From: a virus
Reading direction: 5' to 3' (one strand)
DNA length: 51,707 bases
Virus record (IMG/VR): IMGVR_UViG_3300032144_000001
Span: 73,293-124,999 of that record
Within the stretch, counting starts at the first letter, position 1. Every line of letters starts with the position of its first letter. Shown one piece after another: positions 34,485 through 43,122 of this stretch. Under the pieces are notes generated by a model, which did no database searches, was not told the origin of the DNA, and worked only from the letters and a program-made list of their open reading frames with translations. The translations under genes and the position numbers were made by a program.

Positions 34485-35085
34485 TTTCTTTAATTTTATC
34501 TAAATTTAAGATTTCTTTCTCTTCATCCCATCCATCCCATACTTCCCAATGATCTTCCCAATTTCCGGTATATGGTACTTGTTTACCATAATTGTCTTCA
34601 TATGTTCCGTATATCTTAGATTGCAAATCCGCTTTTAAATCAGAATCCTTTTTAAATATTCTATACTGTAAAGAATAAGTTTCTCTTTGTTTACCTTCTT
34701 TGTATAACTTCAGAGTTTTTGGGAACAACTCTTTGAATTTATCAGAAGTTTTAGAATATTTACCCTGCTTCACTTTATCATAATCCTCTTTAAATCTAGG
34801 GTCTAGCTTATAGACTACAACTACATAGTCATCCTCATAGTCATAATCATCTATGACTTGATACTTCTCATGTAAAGTTCTATCATATTCATTATCTAGA
34901 AAGTCCCTAAATTTTTCAATATTATTAGGTTTAAACAACAAATAACAGCAGTTTTCATACTGCACCTCCTTTCTTGAGTCAGCTATATAGCCATTGATGA
35001 ACCCATTATTTTTCAATCCCTCTCTACTAATCTTTAAAGTTGGAACAATGAAAATACTGCTAATATTTTTCTTAATTTTTGTCAT
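34450..35085 (-). CDS. Hypothetical protein, 211 residues
   Basis: A charged, Tyr-rich protein (VIDDYDYEDDYVVVVYKLDP; YTGNWEDHWEVWDGWDEEKE) with an acidic C-terminal half. The N-terminal SSIFIVPTLKISREGLKNNG is a beta-alpha segment. No catalytic motif or membrane segment. It sits 2 bp after the PD-(D/E)XK exonuclease, so a role in recombination or as a nuclease partner is possible but unsupported. Confidence 0.5.
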   Translation of the reverse strand: MTKIKKNISSIFIVPTLKISREGLKNNGFINGYIADSRKEVQYENCCYLLFKPNNIEKFRDFLDNEYDRTLHEKYQVIDDYDYEDDYVVVVYKLDPRFKEDYDKVKQGKYSKTSDKFKELFPKTLKLYKEGKQRETYSLQYRIFKKDSDLKADLQSKIYGTYEDNYGKQVPYTGNWEDHWEVWDGWDEEKEILNLDKIKENERKNNKLEQN

Positions 35086-35087
35086 TA

Positions 35088-36107
35088 TTAACTTTTTATA
35101 GGTACTTGTCCATTATTTAAGTAATTCTCTCTTGAGATTCTCCATTGATTGTTTTCTTTACTCCATATAAGATCTTTTATTATGTTTTGTACACCTGGAT
35201 AATATTTACCTTTATGTTCAAATCCTACATACGCATCTGTTATATCCCTACTATCAAGAGTATATAACAAAGGTAGGAAATAATTGATACTATCTGAAAC
35301 GATAAATATAGGATTTTTGACAGTATATCCTTCTAATTCTAGATTATTTAAGATAGTCCAACAAGCTTCTTTGTAGATATAAGCTTGAATGTAAGCTCTT
35401 CTATAAAGATAGTACTCTTCATAGAAATTTTCAACACTCCATACACACTTTAGATCATAAACCTGGATAGTTTTATCCTTATGATCTATAACTATATAAT
35501 CCATCATCGCCTTAAGAGGTAAACCATCCACTTCAAATTCCTCTACCTGGTATTGAACAAGTATAGTATATCTCTCAGAATCCTCTAAATTAAGGATTGG
35601 AGCAGTGAATTCATTAGTTTTAAGTTCTTCTACTATTCTTTCAGCATTATTAACTTCATCAAGAGTAACTACTGTTAGACCTTTACTACGTACATTCCTG
35701 ATCTCATTATAATAAATTTCTGCATCAGATCCTACAAATTTCTCTAAAACTTTCTCAAAAGACCATTTATAACCACTATCTTTATATGCTAATTTACAAG
35801 CTTCTTCAAATGATCCTTCAGATTGACTATGTTTATATAGAGCCTCTACGAATAAACCCATATTGCCAGAAGGAGTACTAGCTGTAGAAGATAAGTAGAA
35901 TCGTTCATCAAATTGATCTTTTTCAAACAAAAGTGTCTCAGTAACTCGCCCAGTAATCGAGGCTTTTGAATCTTCTTCTTCAACCTTTTCACCATCAATG
36001 TATCTTTTTTTGTATTTTCTTCGATCTAGAGAGAATTCTTTAAGACTACTAGATGAATCTAATGGTATTTTTCTATATTCAGCTTCTGTTCTTTTACCTG
36101 CTATCAT
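35088..36107 (-). CDS. PD-(D/E)XK exonuclease (RecE/Cas4-like)
   Basis: 339 residues. SSSSLKEFSLDRRKYKKRYI at the start is the usual first helix of RecB-like phage exonucleases. The catalytic core is MMDYIVID (D203) and VYDLKCVW (D218, K220), followed by helix YRRAYIQAYIYKEAC carrying the Q/Y motif. Such enzymes resect dsDNA ends to feed single-strand annealing or RecA pathways; recA is about 5 kb away in the same strand block. The DNA polarity of digestion cannot be predicted. Confidence 0.72.
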   Translation of the reverse strand: MIAGKRTEAEYRKIPLDSSSSLKEFSLDRRKYKKRYIDGEKVEEEDSKASITGRVTETLLFEKDQFDERFYLSSTASTPSGNMGLFVEALYKHSQSEGSFEEACKLAYKDSGYKWSFEKVLEKFVGSDAEIYYNEIRNVRSKGLTVVTLDEVNNAERIVEELKTNEFTAPILNLEDSERYTILVQYQVEEFEVDGLPLKAMMDYIVIDHKDKTIQVYDLKCVWSVENFYEEYYLYRRAYIQAYIYKEACWTILNNLELEGYTVKNPIFIVSDSINYFLPLLYTLDSRDITDAYVGFEHKGKYYPGVQNIIKDLIWSKENNQWRISRENYLNNGQVPIKS

Positions 36108-36112
36108 AATTT

Positions 36113-36346
36113 TTAATTATATTCGTCTTCAAATTCTCTGTTTAATTTGTCATCACAACTTTCACATACAAAATAGGAATGTCCATTATAATCAGTTGTA
36201 GCAAAGTTATTGCAGTGTTTTTCTCTACATTTACCTAGACCTTTATCTATTGTTTTAGCTTCCAGTTCCTTTCTATTTCTTTCCTGTTTTTCATAATCAG
36301 CCACTAAAGATTTAGCTTGATCATACTGCTCCTTTGTTATTATCAT
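36113..36346 (-). CDS. Small zinc-binding protein
   Basis: 77 residues. A helical N-terminus (EQYDQAKSLVADYEKQERNR) is followed by a probable zinc site: KCREKHCNNFA (C-x4-C) and YFVCESCDDKLN (C-x2-C). It overlaps the preceding small gene (ATGA) and precedes the exonuclease gene by 5 bp. Function unknown; a nucleic-acid-binding role is possible. Confidence 0.55.
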   Translation of the reverse strand: MIITKEQYDQAKSLVADYEKQERNRKELEAKTIDKGLGKCREKHCNNFATTDYNGHSYFVCESCDDKLNREFEDEYN

Positions 36347-36510
36347 TTTACCCCCTCTTTTATTTTACGTAAATATTTATCTATTTCACTAGCTAAATCA
36401 TAACTGCAATCATAATCACGACATCTATATTTGTTATTAGGAACCATATTAATAAAATATACTGCATTTTCAAGTAAATGTATAGCTAATTCTTTATCTT
36501 TTTTATTCAT
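36343..36510 (-). CDS. Hypothetical 55-residue protein
   Basis: Fills the 167-bp gap between two small genes: MNKKDKELAIHLLENAVYFI to IDKYLRKIKEGVK, helical, with one Cys pair (YRCRDYDC). Its stop overlaps the next ATG as ATGA, and its start lies 3 bp after the preceding stop. This is the same tight packing as the rest of the operon, supporting a real gene. Confidence 0.55.
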   Translation of the reverse strand: MNKKDKELAIHLLENAVYFINMVPNNKYRCRDYDCSYDLASEIDKYLRKIKEGVK

Positions 36511-36513
36511 AGA

Positions 36514-36759
36514 TTAGAACTTTTCATCTTTTAAATACTCTTTTAATAGTTGTTCCGAATTAGAAAGAGGGAAATCAGTATCCCTAATCAATTTATATGC
36601 CTCTCCGGGTTTAAAGATTTCATCAGGTACAGTTCTTATTATTTGATCCTCTTCCTCATCATTATCATAATCATTAATGATAATATCTATGTCTGTTGTA
36701 GAGGCTATACTTTGTATAATACCTCCTTCCATTGTTATTAATACTCTTGGTTTACTCAT
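36514..36759 (-). CDS. Conserved hypothetical protein, 81 residues
   Basis: PRVLITMEGGIIQSIASTTD followed by IDIIINDYDNDEE is a small beta-strand protein type (V.v...GG.iq.v.s...i...D.D) found in phages and plasmids. The end of the LAGLIDADG gene overlaps its start by 8 bp (CATGAGTAA region). Function unknown. Confidence 0.55.
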   Translation of the reverse strand: MSKPRVLITMEGGIIQSIASTTDIDIIINDYDNDEEEDQIIRTVPDEIFKPGEAYKLIRDTDFPLSNSEQLLKEYLKDEKF

Positions 36760-37597
36760 GTATTTTACCTTTAAAATATTCCTCTATTTCATTTACTTTG
36801 TAGCACTTTCTATTAAGTGCTATTGTCATATTGCTATATAATTTTTGCAATACAGGTATACTTTTTTTACCTGTAATAGCTACTTGATAAACATTTGTAT
36901 TTTTCATTTTTGTTATCTTGTTATTTATTTTAAAATGTTCACAAAAACTGATGAGCGTTTCTTTTGTGCCAATTAAAGATAATCCATAAAAATCAATTTT
37001 ACCGTATTTGTATTTAAATATACAACCATCTCCATCTATATATCCTCTCCAAAAATGATTATCAGTTTTATACTTGTCTGGAACTTTATAGATTAAAGAT
37101 TTCCTTTTAGTGATCCCTTGAGATTCTAAATATTTACATAAAGACCTATCGTGTATTTTTAAAGTAACTTTATTATCTTTATGTATTTTTATATTACCTG
37201 TATAATCTAAAAACCACTTAAATTTATTCAATATATCTATATCTTGTTTCTGTATAGTTATTTCTAAAGAATCTCCTAAATTACAACCGTCTGCTGCTAC
37301 AAAACCAATGAAATAGCTTTTCATTTCAGAATCTTTATAAATCTTATCATTAATTGTATATTTTCTGTTTTTAAGACCTTGTTTTTTCACAATTTCTTTT
37401 TGACCACAATTACAAGAAATTAAAGAACTTATTCTATTAGCTTTTAATATTTCAGTAGCTCTTTTAATGGTTTTATTACCACATTCACAGTCTGCTTCTA
37501 AAAAAATGTGCTTATGCTCATTTTTATGATGAAATTTAAAGTTTGAAAGTTTTCCTACTTTTGGTTGTTTTTCTATTATCTCTTTCCAAGATTTCAT
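36752..37597 (-). CDS. LAGLIDADG homing endonuclease
   Basis: 281 residues. Two LAGLIDADG helices are present: YFIGFVAADGCN (95-106, D103) and FWRGYIDGDGCI (182-193, D190), one per half of the monomer. The N-terminus carries an extra Cys-containing module (EADCECGNKT; SCNCGQKE). It has its own promoter. The last residues, FKGKIHE, repeat the C-terminus FKGKIHP of the upstream GIY-YIG gene, suggesting insertion near that gene's 3' end with partial duplication. Confidence 0.85.
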   Translation of the reverse strand: MKSWKEIIEKQPKVGKLSNFKFHHKNEHKHIFLEADCECGNKTIKRATEILKANRISSLISCNCGQKEIVKKQGLKNRKYTINDKIYKDSEMKSYFIGFVAADGCNLGDSLEITIQKQDIDILNKFKWFLDYTGNIKIHKDNKVTLKIHDRSLCKYLESQGITKRKSLIYKVPDKYKTDNHFWRGYIDGDGCIFKYKYGKIDFYGLSLIGTKETLISFCEHFKINNKITKMKNTNVYQVAITGKKSIPVLQKLYSNMTIALNRKCYKVNEIEEYFKGKIHE

Positions 37598-37611
37598 ATT
37601 ATATATTTTTA

Positions 37612-37643
37612 CAAATATATGTAATTAAAATGAATTCTCCAAA
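37612..37643 (-). promoter_or_regulatory. Host-type promoter of the LAGLIDADG gene
   Basis: On the minus strand TTTG (37643-37640), 20 bp, TATATTTG (37619-37612); both boxes match the Bacteroidota consensus exactly. The ATG at 37597 is 14 bp downstream. It occupies the 60-bp gap before the homing gene. Confidence 0.65.
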
Positions 37644-37657
37644 TGTTACCATTCTTT

Positions 37658-38110
37658 TTATGGATGAATTTTACCCTTGAAGAAGCGACCACTTATGTTA
37701 CCATTCCAGCAATCATCCCTAAAAAGAACATTGTTTTGTACCAAAGTTACCATTTCCCAGTATGCTAAACTAGCTTTATCTTTACAAAGCTTTAGAATCT
37801 TTCTTGTAGCATTTTTTCTACAACCTCCATTCCATTCTTGATCTTTTTGATCAAGATAATCTATAAAAGCTTTTGAAGAACCCCAGTACTCAAGCCATCC
37901 TGAATCTTGCTTAATTCTCTCAATTCTCTTTCTAGTTCCAGATTCTTTTCTGGCTTTTTTAGATAAAACCTTCTTTTTACTATGTTCAAAAGCTTTTTTA
38001 CCTATATAAAAACTACCATCCGATAAGGTTATTTTATAAATAAACCCATAATAACCCTGAGGGATTTCCTCTAAACAATTTCCCTCAGGGGTCAGCCAAC
38101 AATTATCCAT
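37658..38110 (-). CDS. GIY-YIG nuclease-domain protein
   Basis: 150 residues. The GIY-YIG core is visible as YYGFIYKITLSDGSFYIGKK, then a conserved WLEYWGSSKAF segment and a C-terminal basic tail. It lacks the NUMOD repeats of the other GIY-YIG genes. The W..Y.GSS pattern is that of a phage-resident GIY-YIG protein rather than a homing enzyme. It overlaps rIIB by one base, and its 3' end may have been rebuilt by the LAGLIDADG insertion. Confidence 0.68.
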   Translation of the reverse strand: MDNCWLTPEGNCLEEIPQGYYGFIYKITLSDGSFYIGKKAFEHSKKKVLSKKARKESGTRKRIERIKQDSGWLEYWGSSKAFIDYLDQKDQEWNGGCRKNATRKILKLCKDKASLAYWEMVTLVQNNVLFRDDCWNGNISGRFFKGKIHP

Positions 38111-39555
38111 TATTCTACGATAATTACTCTTTTACTTAAAGTTTCCTTCATTTCTTCCAAAGAAGTAATAATAGTATTTATCTGCTTACCTGTAATAGTA
38201 GGCAAGGTAAAAGTATGTCTTTTCACTTCTTGTGCAAAACTAGTTTGTACATGTTCTTGAAGATTACTAAGACATTTTTCTTCAAATATATCACCTAATT
38301 CAGATACATCAAAATCTGGATCATCCAGTATATACTTCTCATTTTCAGGAAGAGTGGCTGCAAAGAACCATCTACAAGTTCTTAGTTTACCAACTTCTCC
38401 AATTGGTACAGCTAATACATCCATTGGATTAATAATCATTAGAATAGGAGTATCTCCAAATCCACTATAATCATACTTTTTACTAGCTGCATGAAATCCA
38501 TAAGAGCAAGATTGAGTATTGTCATCAGATCCTTCATTTCTAGGCATAGAGATAACTTCACCAATTCTATAATCATAACTTTTGGTACGATCATCAGTAT
38601 AATGCTTATCTTGTATATTAGGAAGATTTAAATAAAGTTCCTCTAAATTACCAATTAATGTATTAATTCCATCTTCTTTGGATATTGTACTGAATGAAAA
38701 ATTACCATTATCTTGTTTCCATACATAATAATTAGATGGTTTCTTTTTCCACACAGCCTTAATTTTAGTATAAATGTTTGAAATAAATTCAATATAAGTC
38801 TTGTTTTCATCCATTACTTTACTAACAACTCTTCTATAAGCATAGAAATTACCATGATTGTCAATTTTAAAGTTATGATGAGTTAGAAATCCATATAAAT
38901 CCTCAGCACTTTGAGCATTTGGATTTAAACAACATTTTAACCAAAACTTCTTAAGTGCTTGATATTCATCATATTCTTTAAGAAAATGTTCGATATCTCC
39001 AGCAACATTCTTTCTCCATTTAACAACTATTTCGGCAAGCTTTTCAATCAAAAGTTTAGGTAATGATCTATCTATACCTTTAAAGTACAAAGAACCTTCT
39101 TTTACTTCAAATTCTTCTTCAATTTCACCCAATGTAGAGATAGAATCATTAATTTCCAAGAATTTTTCAACTTCTTTTTCAAACTTTTGCTTTTCATTAA
39201 CAAGTTCTTTACCCATACAAATTGCTAAAAGTTGATCTTCTGAGAAACTATTTCTTACTTTCTCAAAATCATCAAGTGTAGAATTTGGTTTAGAAACTAC
39301 ATTTCCATCTTTTAATACTACTGTAAGTACATCATTAACTAATTTAACTTTTTTATAAGGTTTTTCAGTCATCATAGTGATATTAGTAGTACTAACATAC
39401 TGATTTTCAGACTTTGGAAAGTCATCCATAAGAATATCCAGATCCTTTTGTAAGATCTGGTTCTTTAACTTTTGCTCTTCTATTTGGAGATTTTCAAGCT
39501 CCTTTTTCTTTTCGGACTTAAAGAAGTCCAGACTAAATAAACTAAATAAGCTCAT
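38110..39555 (-). CDS. rIIB: rIIB-like protein
   Basis: 481 residues. Matches to T4 rIIB: GSLYFKGIDRSLPKLLIEKL, HGNFYAYRRVVSKV, MPRNEGSDDNTQSCSYGFH, and MDVLAVPIGEVGKLRTCRW. An N-terminal coiled coil (LENLQIEEQKLKNQILQKDL) is extra compared with T4. rIIA and rIIB together influence lysis and exclusion by RexAB-type systems and toxins in T4; the mechanism is unclear. It overlaps rIIA by 14 bp, as expected for a pair made in balanced amounts. Confidence 0.82.
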   Translation of the reverse strand: MSLFSLFSLDFFKSEKKKELENLQIEEQKLKNQILQKDLDILMDDFPKSENQYVSTTNITMMTEKPYKKVKLVNDVLTVVLKDGNVVSKPNSTLDDFEKVRNSFSEDQLLAICMGKELVNEKQKFEKEVEKFLEINDSISTLGEIEEEFEVKEGSLYFKGIDRSLPKLLIEKLAEIVVKWRKNVAGDIEHFLKEYDEYQALKKFWLKCCLNPNAQSAEDLYGFLTHHNFKIDNHGNFYAYRRVVSKVMDENKTYIEFISNIYTKIKAVWKKKPSNYYVWKQDNGNFSFSTISKEDGINTLIGNLEELYLNLPNIQDKHYTDDRTKSYDYRIGEVISMPRNEGSDDNTQSCSYGFHAASKKYDYSGFGDTPILMIINPMDVLAVPIGEVGKLRTCRWFFAATLPENEKYILDDPDFDVSELGDIFEEKCLSNLQEHVQTSFAQEVKRHTFTLPTITGKQINTIITSLEEMKETLSKRVIIVE

Positions 39556-41857
39556 TCTCTAATTCATTAATTGTTATTTCTTCTTTTACTTCCTCGTTTA
39601 TAGGTAAATTATAATTACCCCAGTTAACTCTATGTTTATAATACTTAAACAAATCACATATAGCATCTGTATAACCTTTTCTTTCTTCGTAATATCTAGG
39701 ACAATGTTCTAAAATATTATTAAGAAATTTAAGCTTCTCAAGTACATTTTTAACTTCCTTATATATATCATATATGGAAGTATCAAATAAATTCTTACTT
39801 TCAGCTACTTCCAACATAGCTTTATAAATATCACCACTTCCATTTAAGAAATGATCATTTTTGTAAGATTCTAATTTGTGAAGCTTATCTGCTAAATCAC
39901 TTGACACATTTTCTATAGTTCCAATTCTACTAAAACAATGAATTTGTTCATTAATTAGATTATTTATGAGATAAGCTGTTACTATCCTTTTAAAAATTAT
40001 ATGTTCTCCTTTTTCAAATTCATCCATATTCATCCAATTATGAATTTTTACATCTTTTAATAGTTTAATCTCTCTTCCAGAGAATGTGACAAATCTAACC
40101 TTTTTCTTTGAAACTATAGTATAATACTTCTGAATTTTATCCTCATTATCATGAGTAGTATAAATAGTAAAATAAGGCTGCTTATAAGCTTCATCCAGCT
40201 TAAAATTAGTAGATTCAAACTTACATTCTTTTCCAGATACATATCTCTCCAGAGAACAAGCTAATTTACCTACAACTTCTCCAACTGTTTTTCTTCTCTT
40301 GCTTTCAGCTAAGACTACCTCTTTTTGACTTAATCTTAAAGATTTCTGTTCATCTAACCATTCTTGAGGAATTTCTAGTTTATCCAGATCAATAAAGGTA
40401 TCAGTTACTAGTTTTTGAATGAGTTGCCATTCTCTAATTCTCTGCCTCCATTGTGATTTAGGATGATTATATAACTCTAAAAGTTTCCAGTAACCAAATC
40501 CTGATTGATTATATCTTGTACTTGGAGCATTACCTAATTTGAAACTTTTTTCTTTCTTTACAATATCCCTAGTATTATAATCCCATATAGATCTCAAATA
40601 ATCCTGCTTCTTTTTAGGAAGGATATCAGATATTATATAAGTTCTTTTGTTTTCAGCTTTATTCCATCCAAAAGATTTCTTCCAGGTAGCTTTATCCATA
40701 TTTGAGAATCTACCAGAATAATATTCATATTTACGTGAATATTCACCTACTAGGTGATCTTTCTTAATAAATACATCTTTAAGATTTAGTAATTCTACAC
40801 CTTCAATTTTAGGTTCAGCTATCTTAATTTTACTATACTTAAGAAGATCATCTATACGCAGTTTATTACCTTTTTCATGTAAAGCATCTACATATCTTTC
40901 AGAGTACCTATAATAATTAGCTATTTCAAATACATCTTGTTTTTCAGTTATTTTGGTATTAAATTTCTCAACAAAATATTCTGCCACTAGAGCTATTTTT
41001 TTCAGAATAATATCTTTGGATTCTTTTGTATATTTAATACTTTCCCTGTTTGGAAGTGGGTAGATACCATCAGTAAGTGAAAATCTTAATCCAACAGGAA
41101 CTCTAATAGCACTAACACCTAATTTAGCCCAGTCAATTGGATAATAAACATCATCTAGACATATATGAAGATTTTGATCTTCACACATAGAACTCCATTG
41201 AAAATGTTCACTTCTGTAGATATTAAAGTCATTACCTAATCCTCCCTGGAAGTAAACTCCTTGGAAATAAGCTAATTGTTCTTTCTGCTTATCTATAAAT
41301 TCACGATAATCATTATAATTTACAGGAACAATAACCTTAACACCATTTCTATCTTCAGTAGGAGATTCATCTAGCAGATCTATAGTAGACCCACCTTCTT
41401 CACCTTCTGATTGGATATATTTTCTCTTTATACCATCTTTTACAGCTATAAATTGAAATGATGATGTATATGATAATGGAGCCTTCCATCCTAATCCCAT
41501 CGCCCCAATTTGAGAAGAATCTCCCCTTTTGGTAGATTTCCCATATAGAGAAATAACATTAATTACAGTATCATGGTCTAATCCTAAACCATAATCCTGA
41601 ACTGAATACTCATAATTACCCTGTGGAGTTCTTTTTAAGTCAACTATTACAGGCTCATTATTACCAGTTTTACGCACAGAATCTATAGCATTTGATACTG
41701 TTTCTCTAACTGTTGATCCTATACCATCAGCATAAAATCCCTTAGTCATCATTCGCATTAGGAAATCTGCACTTTCTATATCTAACTTAGATTTAATAGT
41801 ATCTACACTATCTCCATCAGATATTACTAGGTTTTCTGTTTGTTTTTCAAGTATCAT
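39542..41857 (-). CDS. rIIA: rIIA-like protein with GHKL ATPase domain
   Basis: 771 residues (T4 rIIA is 725). The N-terminal GHKL/Bergerat ATPase fold is clear: RETVSNAIDSV (E52, N56), QDYGLGL (D88), and GAMGLGWKAPLSY. The middle and C-terminal regions are rich in charged helices and have no motif I can name. The gene is immediately upstream of rIIB in one transcript. The ATG overlaps the stop of a 58-residue gene. Confidence 0.82.
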   Translation of the reverse strand: MILEKQTENLVISDGDSVDTIKSKLDIESADFLMRMMTKGFYADGIGSTVRETVSNAIDSVRKTGNNEPVIVDLKRTPQGNYEYSVQDYGLGLDHDTVINVISLYGKSTKRGDSSQIGAMGLGWKAPLSYTSSFQFIAVKDGIKRKYIQSEGEEGGSTIDLLDESPTEDRNGVKVIVPVNYNDYREFIDKQKEQLAYFQGVYFQGGLGNDFNIYRSEHFQWSSMCEDQNLHICLDDVYYPIDWAKLGVSAIRVPVGLRFSLTDGIYPLPNRESIKYTKESKDIILKKIALVAEYFVEKFNTKITEKQDVFEIANYYRYSERYVDALHEKGNKLRIDDLLKYSKIKIAEPKIEGVELLNLKDVFIKKDHLVGEYSRKYEYYSGRFSNMDKATWKKSFGWNKAENKRTYIISDILPKKKQDYLRSIWDYNTRDIVKKEKSFKLGNAPSTRYNQSGFGYWKLLELYNHPKSQWRQRIREWQLIQKLVTDTFIDLDKLEIPQEWLDEQKSLRLSQKEVVLAESKRRKTVGEVVGKLACSLERYVSGKECKFESTNFKLDEAYKQPYFTIYTTHDNEDKIQKYYTIVSKKKVRFVTFSGREIKLLKDVKIHNWMNMDEFEKGEHIIFKRIVTAYLINNLINEQIHCFSRIGTIENVSSDLADKLHKLESYKNDHFLNGSGDIYKAMLEVAESKNLFDTSIYDIYKEVKNVLEKLKFLNNILEHCPRYYEERKGYTDAICDLFKYYKHRVNWGNYNLPINEEVKEEITINELENELI

Positions 41858-42030
41858 TCTTCTTCTCTAATTAGTTCGTTTATAAAAGTTCTGGCGTTGA
41901 GAATAGCCTTTTCCTTCTCCATACCATCTTCAACATCTTTTAAACACATATCTTCTATTGAATCTAAATCAGCCTGATATTCAGGATAGATTAGTCTTAA
42001 TTCATTTATTTGATCTAAAAATTCTTTCAT
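41854..42030 (-). CDS. Hypothetical 58-residue protein
   Basis: Encoded in the 174-bp space before rIIA: MKEFLDQINELRLIYPEYQA to NELIREEE, acidic and helical, probably a small coiled coil. The TGA stop overlaps the rIIA ATG (AATGA), and the start is 1 bp after the HNH stop. No family recognised. Confidence 0.6.
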   Translation of the reverse strand: MKEFLDQINELRLIYPEYQADLDSIEDMCLKDVEDGMEKEKAILNARTFINELIREEE

Positions 42031-42031
42031 A

Positions 42032-42373
42032 TTAAAAAGGACAATTTTGTTCTACTGGATTATTCCACTCTCTTAAATCTAAATTTTCTTTCTTAGTCAT
42101 CTTTTTAAGGTTTACTGCTCTATTATCTTTTCTATTTCTGTTGTTGTGATGGACTTCTAGACCCTCACAATCTCCTAAAAAAGCATAACCCACCATTCGA
42201 TGCACCCAAGAGTACCATTCTTTATTTTTTCCATACATTCGGCACCTAAGGTAACCTCCTTTGCCTATTTTTAAAGACATCTTCTTACCTTTAGAGTTGT
42301 ATATTGAACCGTCTGAACAGATAATACGTTCTGGATATTTATCTAAAGCTCTAAATTCCCATTCAGTTATCAT
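42032..42373 (-). CDS. HNH homing endonuclease (NUMOD4 + HNH_3 type)
   Basis: 113 residues from the ATG at 42373, chosen because it overlaps the upstream TAA as TAATG; a TTG at 42400 would extend into the UDG-like gene. ITEWEFRALDKYPERIICSD and GSIYNSKGKKMSLK form the NUMOD4-like sequence-reading module. The HNH core is WVHRMVGYAFLGDCEGLEVH, H-NN and KDNRAVNLKKMT. It is a short but complete member of the family. Its last residues (NCPF) resemble the end of the UDG-like protein (KVPF). Confidence 0.82.
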   Translation of the reverse strand: MITEWEFRALDKYPERIICSDGSIYNSKGKKMSLKIGKGGYLRCRMYGKNKEWYSWVHRMVGYAFLGDCEGLEVHHNNRNRKDNRAVNLKKMTKKENLDLREWNNPVEQNCPF

Positions 42374-43122
42374 TAAAAGGGTACTTTTTCGTTTAACCAA
42401 TCAACTTCAAATTCTTTACCATTATTCTGTCTAAGGATAGTATTTAATTTACTAAATATATTTTTGTGATCCCAAGCTCTATTCTCTCTAGCTGCAAAAG
42501 CCATGTGCTCTACTTTTAAGATAACTCCATGTGTTAAAGGTGTCATATATCTTTCATAATATTGAGCATCTTTCCCAATAAGCACAATAGGTATACCTGT
42601 ATAGGCCAAACATTCCTCTATAACATACTTGGTGAAAGGTTCCCATAACTCCTGATGTTTACCTGCTTTCATATACTCAGTTGTAAGACTAGAGTTTAAT
42701 AGCAAAACACCATCATTGGCCAAATAAGTCAAATCTGGATTCTTCTCATAAGTGAGATTTAGACCTTTATGTAAATCATCCTCTATTGCCTCATAGAATA
42801 ACTCTAAAGAAGGTTGTAACTTACCTGTTAGAGAGCAGCTTAAAGCTAATCCATCAGCAGCAGGTATACCATCTTTACCTATACTATGATAAGGACAATA
42901 TCCTAAAAGTACTGTTTTTATCTCATTTAGAGGTGTTTCCTTAAAAGCTCTAAAAGTATTAGAGGAATCAGGAACGATCCTTATTCCACGTTTTGACTCA
43001 AATTTCAAGTAATCATATATAGGATCGAATCCTCCATTCATAAAAAAAGGCTTGATTTTACAAGCCCATGTCCCAAATTGGGGTTCAAATTTACTCCAAT
43101 CTAATTTTGTTTGTATTGCCAT
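42373..43122 (-). CDS. Uracil-DNA glycosylase-like protein with altered catalytic site
   Basis: 249 residues. Family 1 UDG landmarks are present: VLLGYCPYHS (74-79, where active enzymes have GQDPYH), AADGLALSCS, DGVLLLNSSLT and VLIGKDAQYYERY, then VEHMAFAARENRAW at the His-loop position. The catalytic Asp is replaced by Cys76. I recall a phage family with a CPYH version, so the change may be old and shared. Uracil excision is therefore doubtful; DNA binding without catalysis is possible. A GIY-YIG gene immediately upstream appears to have disturbed its 5' end. Confidence 0.72.
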   Translation of the reverse strand: MAIQTKLDWSKFEPQFGTWACKIKPFFMNGGFDPIYDYLKFESKRGIRIVPDSSNTFRAFKETPLNEIKTVLLGYCPYHSIGKDGIPAADGLALSCSLTGKLQPSLELFYEAIEDDLHKGLNLTYEKNPDLTYLANDGVLLLNSSLTTEYMKAGKHQELWEPFTKYVIEECLAYTGIPIVLIGKDAQYYERYMTPLTHGVILKVEHMAFAARENRAWDHKNIFSKLNTILRQNNGKEFEVDWLNEKVPF

